Shown: positions 1 through 7,449 of the stretch, piece by piece
Layout of the letters: each line of letters starts with the position of its first letter
Position numbering within the stretch: the first letter of the stretch is position 1
Assembly: GCA_031551355.1 (NCBI GenBank)
Contig: JAVBNT010000024.1
Coordinates: 1 to 64,000, forward strand
Origin: JAVBNT01 sp031551355
GTDB taxonomy: Bacteria; Vulcanimicrobiota; CADAWZ01
Direction of reading: 5' to 3'
DNA: 64,000 nt
Program-made: the position numbers and the translations under genes
Notes under the pieces: generated by a model
What the model was told of the DNA's origin: nothing
What the model saw: only the letters and a program-made list of their open reading frames with translations
Database searches by the model: none

Positions 1-127
1 ACCAACCTGCATAAACCCAACGTTTTTTTCCTCTCTTTTTTGTGGTCTTCCGGGGGCTCGTCCCGGCCGTTTCCCCACGACAGCCCCATCTCCCATACTA
101 ATCTCTTGCCGGAACGAAAAAACTGTT
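1..127. other. GC-rich structured intergenic segment downstream of korC
   Basis: No open reading frame is visible. The segment is much richer in G and C than its surroundings. An arm beginning GGGGCTCGTC at about 53-62 can pair with GACAGCCCC at about 79-87, and CCGGG/CCCGG can pair within 50-66. Neither strand shows a T-run that would make a simple intrinsic terminator. It may be the end of a structured RNA or a leader of a gene lying to the left of the window. I compared it from memory with tmRNA, 6S, SRP RNA, RNase P and common riboswitches and found no convincing match. Confidence 0.3.
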
Positions 128-670
128 TTAGGAATTATCTCTTACAAATTGGGCTCCGCGACTAAGAGCTTTTTCATTTAGAGGAATGATTTTTTCTTTT
201 CCTTTAAATACCTTGGGCAGAATATTGATAATAGTATCAAATTTTACAGTTTTTTTCTTTTCAATATAAGCGCCCAGAGCAACCATATTTGCAGCCTTTA
301 CATTACCAAGCTCAGTTGCTATTTCCGTTGCAGGTATAACTAATTTATCAATGTCTCCGCGAAAAACATCACGGTTTACAAGTGATTTATTAACAACAAT
401 CAAACCTTCCGGTTTTAGTGTTTTTTCGAATTTGTCAAGAGAAGGAAGGTTCATGACAATCAGGGACGTAGGAGCGCTTGTTATCGGAGAATATATCTCG
501 GTATCCGATATCATAACGGTGCAGTTTGCAAATCCTCCCCTGGTTTCCGGACCGTAGGCCGGCATCCATAAAACATTTTTTCCTTCTTCCAGACCGGTAT
601 ATGTCAGGAGCTGACCTATAAGCATAACTCCCTGACCTCCAAAACCGGCAATGATCAACTCTTCATGCAT
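128..670 (-). CDS. korC: 2-oxoacid:ferredoxin oxidoreductase, gamma subunit
   Basis: This is the gamma subunit of a four-subunit 2-oxoacid:acceptor oxidoreductase (KOR/VOR type), which oxidatively decarboxylates a 2-oxoacid to an acyl-CoA and reduces ferredoxin in the cytoplasm. The 180-residue length is usual. The N-terminal motif GFGGQGVMLIGQLL (about residues 9-22) and YGPETRGG (about 39-46) are hallmarks of the POR/KOR gamma domain. It is last in the order korD-korA-korB-korC, starting 14 bases after korB, with GGAGG upstream of its ATG. The substrate (2-oxoglutarate or branched-chain 2-oxoacids) cannot be decided from sequence alone. Confidence 0.93.
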   Translation of the reverse strand: MHEELIIAGFGGQGVMLIGQLLTYTGLEEGKNVLWMPAYGPETRGGFANCTVMISDTEIYSPITSAPTSLIVMNLPSLDKFEKTLKPEGLIVVNKSLVNRDVFRGDIDKLVIPATEIATELGNVKAANMVALGAYIEKKKTVKFDTIINILPKVFKGKEKIIPLNEKALSRGAQFVRDNS

Positions 671-684
671 AGCAATACCTCCGT

Positions 685-1425
685 TTATTTCGCTGCATCT
701 TTATAAACTCCAAGCGGGTATAATGGCATCATATTTTCCTGAAGCCAACCAAGCGACTCTACAGGAGACAGTCCCCAACATGACGGACATGTGGACAGCA
801 CTTCAACCAAATTGAACCCTTTGCCTTCAACCTGATACTGGAACGCTTTTTTTATCGCGGCCTTGGCTTTATTGACATAAGCAGGAGTAACTACCGAGAC
901 GCGTTCAATATAGTTGGCTCCCTCAATTGTCGAGAGCATTTCCGCAACTTTTATAGGATAACCCTGATTTTCAACTTTGCGGCCGTAAGGAGTAGTATCG
1001 GTAATCTGTCCAATCAGAGTCGTTGGCGCCATTTGTCCCCCGGTCATCCCATATATGGCGTTGTTAACAAATATAGTCGTAATTTTCTCCGCTCTGCCGG
1101 CAGCATGAATTATCTCAGCAGTTCCTATTGCGGCAAGGTCTCCGTCTCCCTGATATGTAAATACAATATTATCAGGTTTAGCGCGCTTTACTCCTGTTGC
1201 CACCGCAGGGGCCCTGCCATGAGCGGCACTGCACATATCAAAGTTGAAAAATTCATAAGCAAAAACGCTGCATCCGACAGGAGCAACACCGATTATCTTC
1301 TCACGTATTCCCAACTCGTCTATAACTTCGGCAACAAGCCTGTGAATGATTCCATGTGTGCATCCTGCACAATAACTAAAGTGTTTTTCATCTATAGATA
1401 CAGGTTTGTCAAAAACCTTTTGCAT
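685..1425 (-). CDS. korB: 2-oxoacid:ferredoxin oxidoreductase, beta (TPP) subunit
   Basis: This is the thiamine-diphosphate-binding subunit of KOR. It carries CAGCTHG near residue 19 and the TPP/Mg motif GDGDLAAIG (about residues 93-101), followed by the expected NNAIYGMTGGQMAPTT. At 246 residues it is the normal length for the short beta subunits of the four-polypeptide enzymes. A strong AGGAGG lies before the ATG. It sits between korA (79 bases upstream) and korC and should be cotranscribed with them. The subunit pairs with KorA to form the active site; electrons leave through the KorD ferredoxin. Confidence 0.94.
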   Translation of the reverse strand: MQKVFDKPVSIDEKHFSYCAGCTHGIIHRLVAEVIDELGIREKIIGVAPVGCSVFAYEFFNFDMCSAAHGRAPAVATGVKRAKPDNIVFTYQGDGDLAAIGTAEIIHAAGRAEKITTIFVNNAIYGMTGGQMAPTTLIGQITDTTPYGRKVENQGYPIKVAEMLSTIEGANYIERVSVVTPAYVNKAKAAIKKAFQYQVEGKGFNLVEVLSTCPSCWGLSPVESLGWLQENMMPLYPLGVYKDAAK

Positions 1426-1504
1426 TTGTAAACCTCCTTTTAGCGTAAAAAGCCTTCTAAAATGATATTTTAAAAGAGTTAACTATTTGTTTTTTGACGA
1501 AAGA

Positions 1505-2566
1505 TTATTTAAAATTTCCGTCAGCAAGCTCTCTTATTTTCCCGATAACCTGATCTATTGAAGGAATCATTCCGCCCATTCTTCCAAAGAAAGTAACCGG
1601 TTTTCTGCCGTTCACGCAAAGTTTAACGTCTTCCACCATTTGACCGGCATTCATCTCTACAACAAGAATCGCTTTGAGATTTCTGAGGTTTTCAAATGCT
1701 TTCACAGGGAAAGGCCAAAGCGTAATGGGACGCAGCAGGCCACATTTTACGCCTTCTTCTTTAGCCTGCATTACAGCAGATTTTACTATTCTGGATAATG
1801 AACCCTGTGCAACGACAAGGTATTCGGTGCTGTCGTCAAATCCGAATTCTTCCCAGCGTTGCTCATTTTCCGTTATTTCTTCATATTTAGCCTGCAGTCG
1901 TTTGTTATGGTATTCCATCTCTTCCGGCTGTATATAAATTGACGTTACCGTATTTTTGTCTCTTCCCTTTGCTCCGGTAAGAGCCCATGTTTTTTCAACT
2001 TTTTTAGGCTGGTAGTCACCAAAATCGACCGGTTCCATCAACTGGCCCAGCATGCCGTCCGTAAGCAGCATTGCCGGAGTGCTGTACTGATCTGCAAGAT
2101 CAAAACAAAGGCGAACCATATCAACTATCTCCTGAACCGATGCCGGAGCCAGCGTGATCAGTCTGTAATCACCATGCCCTCCGCCTTTTACCGTCTGAAA
2201 ATAATCCGCCTGCCCCGGCTGAATTCCTCCAAGACCCGGGCCCGCACGCTGAACGTTACAGATTACGGCAGGCAATTCCGCACATGCTATGTAAGAAATA
2301 CCTTCCTGTTTGAGACTTACACCGGGACTTGAAGAAGACGTCATGGTTCTGACACCGGTTGTGGCGGCACCGTAAACCATATTTATTGCAGCAACTTCGC
2401 TTTCAGCCTGAAGAAAGACCCCTCCGACTTCGGGCATTCTTCTCGAAAGATAAGCGGGCAGTTCACTCTGAGGCGTTATCGGATAGCCGAAAAAATGATG
2501 ACATCCGGCAGTAATGGCAGCTTCTCCGATGGCCTCATTACCTTTCATTAAAACTTTCTTACCCAT
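1505..2566 (-). CDS. korA: 2-oxoacid:ferredoxin oxidoreductase, alpha subunit
   Basis: This is the pyrimidine-binding alpha subunit. The N-terminus (MKGNEAIGEAA, GYPITPQSE) and SSPGVSLKQEG, with AELPAVICNVQRAGP, are characteristic of KorA/VorB. The length of 353 residues fits the family. The start is the ATG after TTAGGAGGGTG. It lies 17 bases after korD. Together with KorB it forms the catalytic core that binds the 2-oxoacid and CoA. Many such proteins are labelled VorB (branched-chain 2-oxoacid specific), and that assignment is equally possible here. Confidence 0.94.
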   Translation of the reverse strand: MGKKVLMKGNEAIGEAAITAGCHHFFGYPITPQSELPAYLSRRMPEVGGVFLQAESEVAAINMVYGAATTGVRTMTSSSSPGVSLKQEGISYIACAELPAVICNVQRAGPGLGGIQPGQADYFQTVKGGGHGDYRLITLAPASVQEIVDMVRLCFDLADQYSTPAMLLTDGMLGQLMEPVDFGDYQPKKVEKTWALTGAKGRDKNTVTSIYIQPEEMEYHNKRLQAKYEEITENEQRWEEFGFDDSTEYLVVAQGSLSRIVKSAVMQAKEEGVKCGLLRPITLWPFPVKAFENLRNLKAILVVEMNAGQMVEDVKLCVNGRKPVTFFGRMGGMIPSIDQVIGKIRELADGNFK

Positions 2567-2583
2567 TAAAGCACCCTCCTAAA

Positions 2584-2787
2584 TTATTTGTATACAACAA
2601 TAGCAACATCAGGGCACATACGTGCACATACGGCACATCCTATACATTTGTCAGGCTCCGTCTGATATGCATAGTAATAGCCTTTGGAATTGAGGCAGTC
2701 GGAAGCTGCGATGATCTTTTTAGGACAAAAGTTAGCACACAGCAGACATCCTTTACACCTTTCCGCATTTACTTCTATTTTTGCCAT
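2584..2787 (-). CDS. korD: KOR delta subunit, 2x[4Fe-4S] ferredoxin
   Basis: This 67-residue ferredoxin has two clusters of the form CxxCxxCxxxCP: CKGCLLCANFCP near residue 11 and CIGCAVCARMCP near residue 48. As first gene of the korDABC operon it is the electron-transfer subunit of the oxidoreductase. GGAGGT precedes the ATG. It follows the P-loop ATPase gene by about 45 bases, so dapF, the ATPase and the kor genes may share a transcript. Confidence 0.93.
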   Translation of the reverse strand: MAKIEVNAERCKGCLLCANFCPKKIIAASDCLNSKGYYYAYQTEPDKCIGCAVCARMCPDVAIVVYK

Positions 2788-2832
2788 TGATTTATAACTA
2801 CCTCCAATTTTTAATAATTTAAAAAAACGGAA

Positions 2833-3528
2833 TTATTGCAGATTTTTACCGGCCCAATAATCCGTCATATCACTGAAATATAAATTCAATTTATATATGT
2901 TTTTAAGACCGGGAATATCCAGATCCGCCCTTACACAGTTAAACAAAAAAGGAATTCCGGTAATGTCAGACACTGCCAATGCCGTTTCATACCCCTCATA
3001 AACAACCTTTGGCTCCGTCTCGGAAAGAAGATGGGTGTTGTTTACAATACCGGTTATCTTCAGGCCGGAAACGGATTCTATATTCCTGATCATCTCAGCA
3101 ATGCCTTGCGGATTGTTGGGGTAAGGGCGGCACTTGTTCAAAACAAACAAAAAATCATGATTTCTTGCAAGAATTTCTTCTCTGTAGCCTCTCAAAACCC
3201 TTGCTCCCGACTCATCACCACCCACGTCAACAATTGACAATAAATCTTTTTTAGCAATAATATTTCTGGCTTCCGGCGGCAGCAGCGGCAAATCGGAAAA
3301 AAGATACTCATTAGGCGGGGCAACTATTTTTATACCTGCCCTGCCATAATCAGCCATCAGATTTCTGGCTTTAAAATAAGGTTTTATATTGTCAAGATCC
3401 ACAAGATGAACCGTTTGTTTTTTATCTTCGGAAATTGAAAAGGAAAGATTGGCAGCCAACTCGGTCTTTCCGCTGCCCAAACCGCCGGTTAAAATAATTA
3501 ATGAACTAAACTCTATAGGAAGTTTCAT
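2833..3528 (-). CDS. P-loop ATPase of the MinD/CobQ type, linked to korDABC
   Basis: The protein has a Walker A motif GGLGSGKTE near residue 15, a switch-like VDLDNIKPYF segment and a possible Walker B strand ending SIVDVGGDESG. This resembles the SIMIBI class of ATPases (MinD, CobQ, CooC), which act in metal-cofactor insertion or positioning. I chose the ATG at 3528 over an upstream in-frame TTG at 3534. It sits directly between dapF and korD. The position suggests a role in assembly or regulation of the oxidoreductase, but the function is not known from sequence. Confidence 0.7.
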   Translation of the reverse strand: MKLPIEFSSLIILTGGLGSGKTELAANLSFSISEDKKQTVHLVDLDNIKPYFKARNLMADYGRAGIKIVAPPNEYLFSDLPLLPPEARNIIAKKDLLSIVDVGGDESGARVLRGYREEILARNHDFLFVLNKCRPYPNNPQGIAEMIRNIESVSGLKITGIVNNTHLLSETEPKVVYEGYETALAVSDITGIPFLFNCVRADLDIPGLKNIYKLNLYFSDMTDYWAGKNLQ

Positions 3529-3540
3529 TACCAAAAACCC

Positions 3541-4362
3541 TTACATATATTCACCGGAGAAAACAAAATCCGCCGGGCCTTTCATTTGCAGATTCCCGGT
3601 TTTGCCATATGAAATTTTTAAAACACCCCCGGGAAGCTCTACTTCTGCATAAAGAGCGGCTCTTCCTGTTCTGCAGGCCGCGGCAAAAGAAGCACATGCT
3701 CCGGTGCCGCAGGCTTCAGTAATCCCGGCGCCCCGTTCCCACACTCTGACTTCCATACTATGCGGATTGTGTACAAGGACAAATTCAACATTAACCCCTG
3801 CCGGAAAAACATTATGCTTTTCCATCGCTCTTCCGCAAGCGGCAACGTCAATATCGTCATACCCTTTCACAAATATAACGCAGTGAGGGTTGCCGACATT
3901 GACACAAGTACACTTCCAGACCCTTCCAAGGCACTCAATGTCCTGCTCGACAAACTCGTCCATACCGAATTTTACAGGTATTTCAAGTGAACGGAAAGAC
4001 GGTTTACCCATATCCACACCAACATTATTGCTGTCGGGATCAACAAAGACCTCACGTATTCCGGCATCGGTCATTATATTAAATCCCGGCCCCGGTACAA
4101 TTCCAGACCTTACCGCGTAGCGGGCAAGACACCTTATTCCATTACCGCACATTTCCCCCGTTGAACCGTCGGAATTCCATAAAACCATTTTAACGGGAGC
4201 TTCTTCACAGGAAGAATGCACAATCAGTCCGTCAGCCCCTATCCCCCGCCTTCTGTCGCAGACATTACGCACAAAAAAAGGCATGTCATCAATTTTTCCA
4301 AGCTCCGAGGAGTCCGTTATTATGAAATCATTGCCGATTCCATGCATTTTGGTAAATATCAT
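3541..4362 (-). CDS. dapF: diaminopimelate epimerase
   Basis: DapF converts LL- to meso-diaminopimelate for lysine and peptidoglycan synthesis. The start TKMHGIGNDF is diagnostic. The two catalytic cysteines lie in MCGNGIRC (about residue 72) and ACGTGACA (about residue 220), with the expected GNPHCV between them. Length 273 residues is normal. It is followed closely by the P-loop ATPase gene and preceded by hfq. No abnormality is seen. Confidence 0.96.
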   Translation of the reverse strand: MIFTKMHGIGNDFIITDSSELGKIDDMPFFVRNVCDRRRGIGADGLIVHSSCEEAPVKMVLWNSDGSTGEMCGNGIRCLARYAVRSGIVPGPGFNIMTDAGIREVFVDPDSNNVGVDMGKPSFRSLEIPVKFGMDEFVEQDIECLGRVWKCTCVNVGNPHCVIFVKGYDDIDVAACGRAMEKHNVFPAGVNVEFVLVHNPHSMEVRVWERGAGITEACGTGACASFAAACRTGRAALYAEVELPGGVLKISYGKTGNLQMKGPADFVFSGEYM

Positions 4363-4394
4363 ACAAATAGTTCTTCAAGCAGCAGCAAACAGAT

Positions 4395-4643
4395 TTATTC
4401 GGCTGATGGCGCAGGCTTGAACGCTTCTCCTATGAAAGTTAAGTTTACTTTTCCCATATTTATTGTGCTAATGGCATGTTTATATACCATTTGAATTTTA
4501 CCCTCTGTTTCCACTATAACGGTGAAGTTATCGTAACCTTTAACTGTTCCTTTGATTTGGAAACCATTAACCAAGTAAATAATCACGACAGTATTGTCTT
4601 TTTTGATTTGCGAAAGACAAGTGTCCTGCAAATTTATTCCCAT
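4395..4643 (-). CDS. hfq: RNA chaperone Hfq
   Basis: Hfq is an Sm-like hexameric RNA-binding protein that promotes small RNA-mRNA pairing. Sm1 residues [22 protein letters not shown] and the Sm2 signature YKHAIST are present. The short C-terminus is of the Gram-positive or deeply branching type. Two ATGs are possible. GGAGG at 4651-4655 is one base from the ATG at 4649 but seven bases from the ATG at 4643, so I chose the latter (82 residues). Hfq next to dapF implies an sRNA regulatory network in this organism. Confidence 0.95.
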   Translation of the reverse strand: MGINLQDTCLSQIKKDNTVVIIYLVNGFQIKGTVKGYDNFTVIVETEGKIQMVYKHAISTINMGKVNLTFIGEAFKPAPSAE

Positions 4644-4782
4644 AACCATTCCTCCTTTTTTAACGAAAGGTTTTACTCAATATCCTCAATGTTTTTACAA
4701 ACAAAATAGCTTGAGGCCCTGCATTTATCAATCATCGGATTTCCGCGTTTAAACAGGAAACACCGGTATAAAATACTTTATT

Positions 4783-6759
4783 CTACAGCAGCGATAAACG
4801 TGAAGTTTCCCGTAATATATGATTCACCCTGGGTGAATCACAACTGCATTCAGTTGTGCGCTTAACAATTTTCCCGCATGAGGCGCACTCGAACAGATCG
4901 AAAGCAAGTCCGCCGAAGCCAATATCGGCCTTATGCATCCCGGTTATTATTTCGATGGCTTCATTCTGATTCGGAAGTTCTTTTAAATTGGCAAAAAAGT
5001 AGTGCCCCCCGTCAAAAAACGGATGATACCCGGCCTCCAAATCAATCCTTTCCTTTACCGGAATTTCTTCGGCAACCATAAACCCCTGCGTATAGATCCC
5101 GTTTACGGCAATTTTCATAATATCGGGAAACTCTGCTTTATCCAATTTGAAAAATGTTTCGCTGGGAGCCAGTTCATAAGGAGAAACCAGAACAAAGTTA
5201 AGTCCATGTTTTTTGGCAGTGGCATCGACGGCATTTTTTATGTATTTAACAATTTCAATTCCCAATTCATGAGTTTTGTCTGAAGATGACTGGGTTTTTC
5301 CGGTCAGAATTCTCAGTCCCTCCGACAAACCGCAAATTCCTATTGATAATGTTCCCGACTTTATTGCCTGATAGATATTGTCGGACTGTGCAAGTTCCGA
5401 AGAGCCGGAGTAAACATTTTCACCCATTATAAAAGGCAGATCAGACTTAGTGAGCTTCCCTACAAGCTCCATTCTTATTGCCAGCAATTCGGCACACAGT
5501 TCTATAAGGCGATCAAGTTCATTATAAAAAGAACTCATCAGGAAATCCGCTCTTCTGAGAGTGGCAAACATAGCCGCCCTGGGAATATTAATAGTCACCG
5601 ACGCGACATTTCCAAGCCCTGTCAGCGATTTTTCCTCCTGAGTTTCCATTCGTGCCCCGCTTCCCCAGTAAAGAACATTCTTACCTTTGTTAAAAGAAGC
5701 ATCCGCAAAGGCAAAAGACGGATTCATACGCCTGCAGGCGACCTCCACCGCTTTTTTAAACAGATCATGATTAGGATCCCCTTCTTTAAGGTTTACGCCG
5801 TCCTTAACATAAAAAACCACCTCCGGATATATGGGTGTTTCACTGTTCCCAAGACCGCGCTCCAATGCCTTCAAGATACTGAAAGCGACATCTCTGGCCC
5901 GCGGCGAAACATCAAGGCCTATTGAAAGCGAGCTCATCGGCAGATGGAAAGATGTTTTAGAGTAAAGCGTGTTAAGATTGTAAACAAATCCTTCCATAGC
6001 CTGAAATAAATCCGGCGTGCTGGCCGTTACAAGTTTTTCTTCAATAAAACTTCCCAGATTGGTATCAAAATTAGGGAACGAAACCTCACCAAAAATTTCA
6101 TTTTGGCATGCCTGTAGAATAATTGCCGCGTGTGCCGCAATTGTTGAAACCCTTTTCGGCGGATTGAGAAAGGCATACCCTCCGCAAAAACCGTTTTCCA
6201 TAAAAGAACGGAGCGGAAGAGCCAGACTGTCAATTGTCTTATCGTAATATTCAACCGAATGTATATATATTTCACCTTTGCGGTGTGCATCGGCATAGTG
6301 GCTGGGAATTACTCTTGAAAGATAGAATACGCGGCTTGCCGACTGAGCTATTTCCATCATTCTGTCATGCGGTGACAGGCGCAGCGGTGAAGGTTTCGAA
6401 TCATTACCCTTAAGGATATCTTCAACAATATCCATCAGTTCTGATTTTCCGTCACGTATACTCGTTCTTTTTGCACGGTAAAGTATATAGGCTTTGGCCG
6501 TATGCGAAAGTCCTTCGGCCATCAGTATGCTCTCTACAGCATCCTGTATTTCCTCTACCTGCGGCAAAGTCCCGCCCATAGAAAACGACAGTTCCTTTAT
6601 AACCATGGAAGAAAGCAGCTCGGCTCTTTCCTTTGAATCTATACCTGTTGCATAAAGAGCCTTATAAATGGCTTCCGAAATTTTATTTATATCAAACCGG
6701 CATAACCTTCCGTCACGCTTTCTTATTACGGGAAAAAGCTCATCTTTTATCTCTTCCAT
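4783..6759 (-). CDS. class III ribonucleotide reductase homologue lacking the catalytic residues
   Basis: The fold and order match NrdD. An ATP-cone at about residues 7-95 (VIRKRDGRLCRFDINKI) is followed by the reductase barrel with LNPPKRVSTIAAHAAI, SFPNFDTNLG and VASVTINIPRAAM. The C-terminal zinc-ribbon remnant has CASC and CSC. However, the family's TCCQ-type cysteine is replaced (DSLALPL, near 177), the YMGCRTR radical cysteine loop reads YWGSGAR (near 363), and the C-terminal RITGYL glycyl-radical motif reads RETSRL. I set the start at the ATG at 6759, nine bases after GGAGG, giving 658 residues. No nrdG activase gene is adjacent. It is probably a non-catalytic paralogue; it could be a regulator that binds nucleotides through the ATP-cone. 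Confidence 0.75.
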   Translation of the reverse strand: MEEIKDELFPVIRKRDGRLCRFDINKISEAIYKALYATGIDSKERAELLSSMVIKELSFSMGGTLPQVEEIQDAVESILMAEGLSHTAKAYILYRAKRTSIRDGKSELMDIVEDILKGNDSKPSPLRLSPHDRMMEIAQSASRVFYLSRVIPSHYADAHRKGEIYIHSVEYYDKTIDSLALPLRSFMENGFCGGYAFLNPPKRVSTIAAHAAIILQACQNEIFGEVSFPNFDTNLGSFIEEKLVTASTPDLFQAMEGFVYNLNTLYSKTSFHLPMSSLSIGLDVSPRARDVAFSILKALERGLGNSETPIYPEVVFYVKDGVNLKEGDPNHDLFKKAVEVACRRMNPSFAFADASFNKGKNVLYWGSGARMETQEEKSLTGLGNVASVTINIPRAAMFATLRRADFLMSSFYNELDRLIELCAELLAIRMELVGKLTKSDLPFIMGENVYSGSSELAQSDNIYQAIKSGTLSIGICGLSEGLRILTGKTQSSSDKTHELGIEIVKYIKNAVDATAKKHGLNFVLVSPYELAPSETFFKLDKAEFPDIMKIAVNGIYTQGFMVAEEIPVKERIDLEAGYHPFFDGGHYFFANLKELPNQNEAIEIITGMHKADIGFGGLAFDLFECASCGKIVKRTTECSCDSPRVNHILRETSRLSLL

Positions 6760-6863
6760 ACAAAAAAACCTCCACAACCAATTTTCCCGAACGGATAGTT
6801 TGCCGCTATCAGGCAAAATCCACAAATCTTTATATTTCATATTTCGCCCCTTAAATCATCTAT

Positions 6864-6916
6864 CCCTCTGCTTAAGGCAAACTCAATTTCCATCATACCG
6901 AACGTTTAGCAGAGGG
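6864..6916. repeat. inverted repeat in the divergent region before the AOR operon
   Basis: CCCTCTGCT at 6864-6872 is perfectly complementary to AGCAGAGGG at 6908-6916, with a 35-base spacer. It lies in the roughly 270-base region between the divergently transcribed reductase homologue and the polyferredoxin-AOR operon. It could be an operator or a leader hairpin. There is no T-run in either direction that would make it a terminator. Confidence 0.45.
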
Positions 6917-7032
6917 AAAAAAAGGTCTGAACATAGAATTTGTATAAGTTTGATACTTAATGAAAAATATATTGTTTTTACAGGAAAAATTATATATTGC
7001 ATACTTAAAAATTCCAGAGAACAGAGGGTATT

Positions 7033-7449
7033 ATGCCTAAAAGACTTGTAGTAACGGATATTTATAAATGTATAGGATGTTTCTGCTGTATGCAGTCATG
7101 TTCAAGACAGTGGTACAACAGCCTTTCACTTGACAGGGCGGCTTTGAGGATAAAGTCGGCCGGAGGGATAAAAAATCAGATGCTGGCAATAATTTGTCAG
7201 GCCTGTGTAAATGCACCCTGTGTAAAAGCATGCCCTACCGGAGCTCTTACACAGAGAAAAGGAGGCGGCACAGTATACCGGAAAAAATTGTGTACCGGAT
7301 GCCGCAGATGTGTGAATGAATGTCCTGTTAAAGCAATCGGCTTTGATTCCGCTCTCAATGAAATTATTATTTGCAAGCATTGCGGATATTGCGTAAAATT
7401 TTGCCCGCACGGTGTAATCGGCATGAGGGAGGTTTCTGAAAATGCTTAG
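7033..7449 (+). CDS. polyferredoxin electron-transfer subunit for the adjacent AOR
   Basis: This 138-residue protein has four cysteine groups typical of HycB/CooF/AorA-like four-cluster ferredoxins: CIGCFCCMQSC, CQACVNAPCVKACP, CTGCRRCVNECP and CKHCGYCVKFCP. It has no signal peptide, so it is cytoplasmic. GAGGG precedes the ATG and its last eight bases overlap the AOR gene, which indicates translational coupling. It should carry electrons between AOR and ferredoxin or the membrane subunits encoded downstream. It differs from the small KorD ferredoxin, which has only two cluster motifs. Confidence 0.9.
   Translation: MPKRLVVTDIYKCIGCFCCMQSCSRQWYNSLSLDRAALRIKSAGGIKNQMLAIICQACVNAPCVKACPTGALTQRKGGGTVYRKKLCTGCRRCVNECPVKAIGFDSALNEIIICKHCGYCVKFCPHGVIGMREVSENA

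Noticed and set aside
1..127. tmRNA, 6S RNA, RNase P or SRP RNA at the left edge
   Set aside because: None of the conserved sequence signatures of these RNAs is present on either strand; only generic stems are seen.
4783..4830. Frameshift at the end of the reductase homologue restoring a glycyl-radical motif
   Set aside because: Another frame contains YITGNF, but the annotated frame aligns position for position (RETSRL with RITGYL), and the two upstream cysteines are also missing, so a single frameshift would not restore activity.
6841..7032. Molybdenum/tungsten cofactor riboswitch before the AOR operon
   Set aside because: Only one simple inverted repeat is present; I could not find the multi-stem pattern of that riboswitch.
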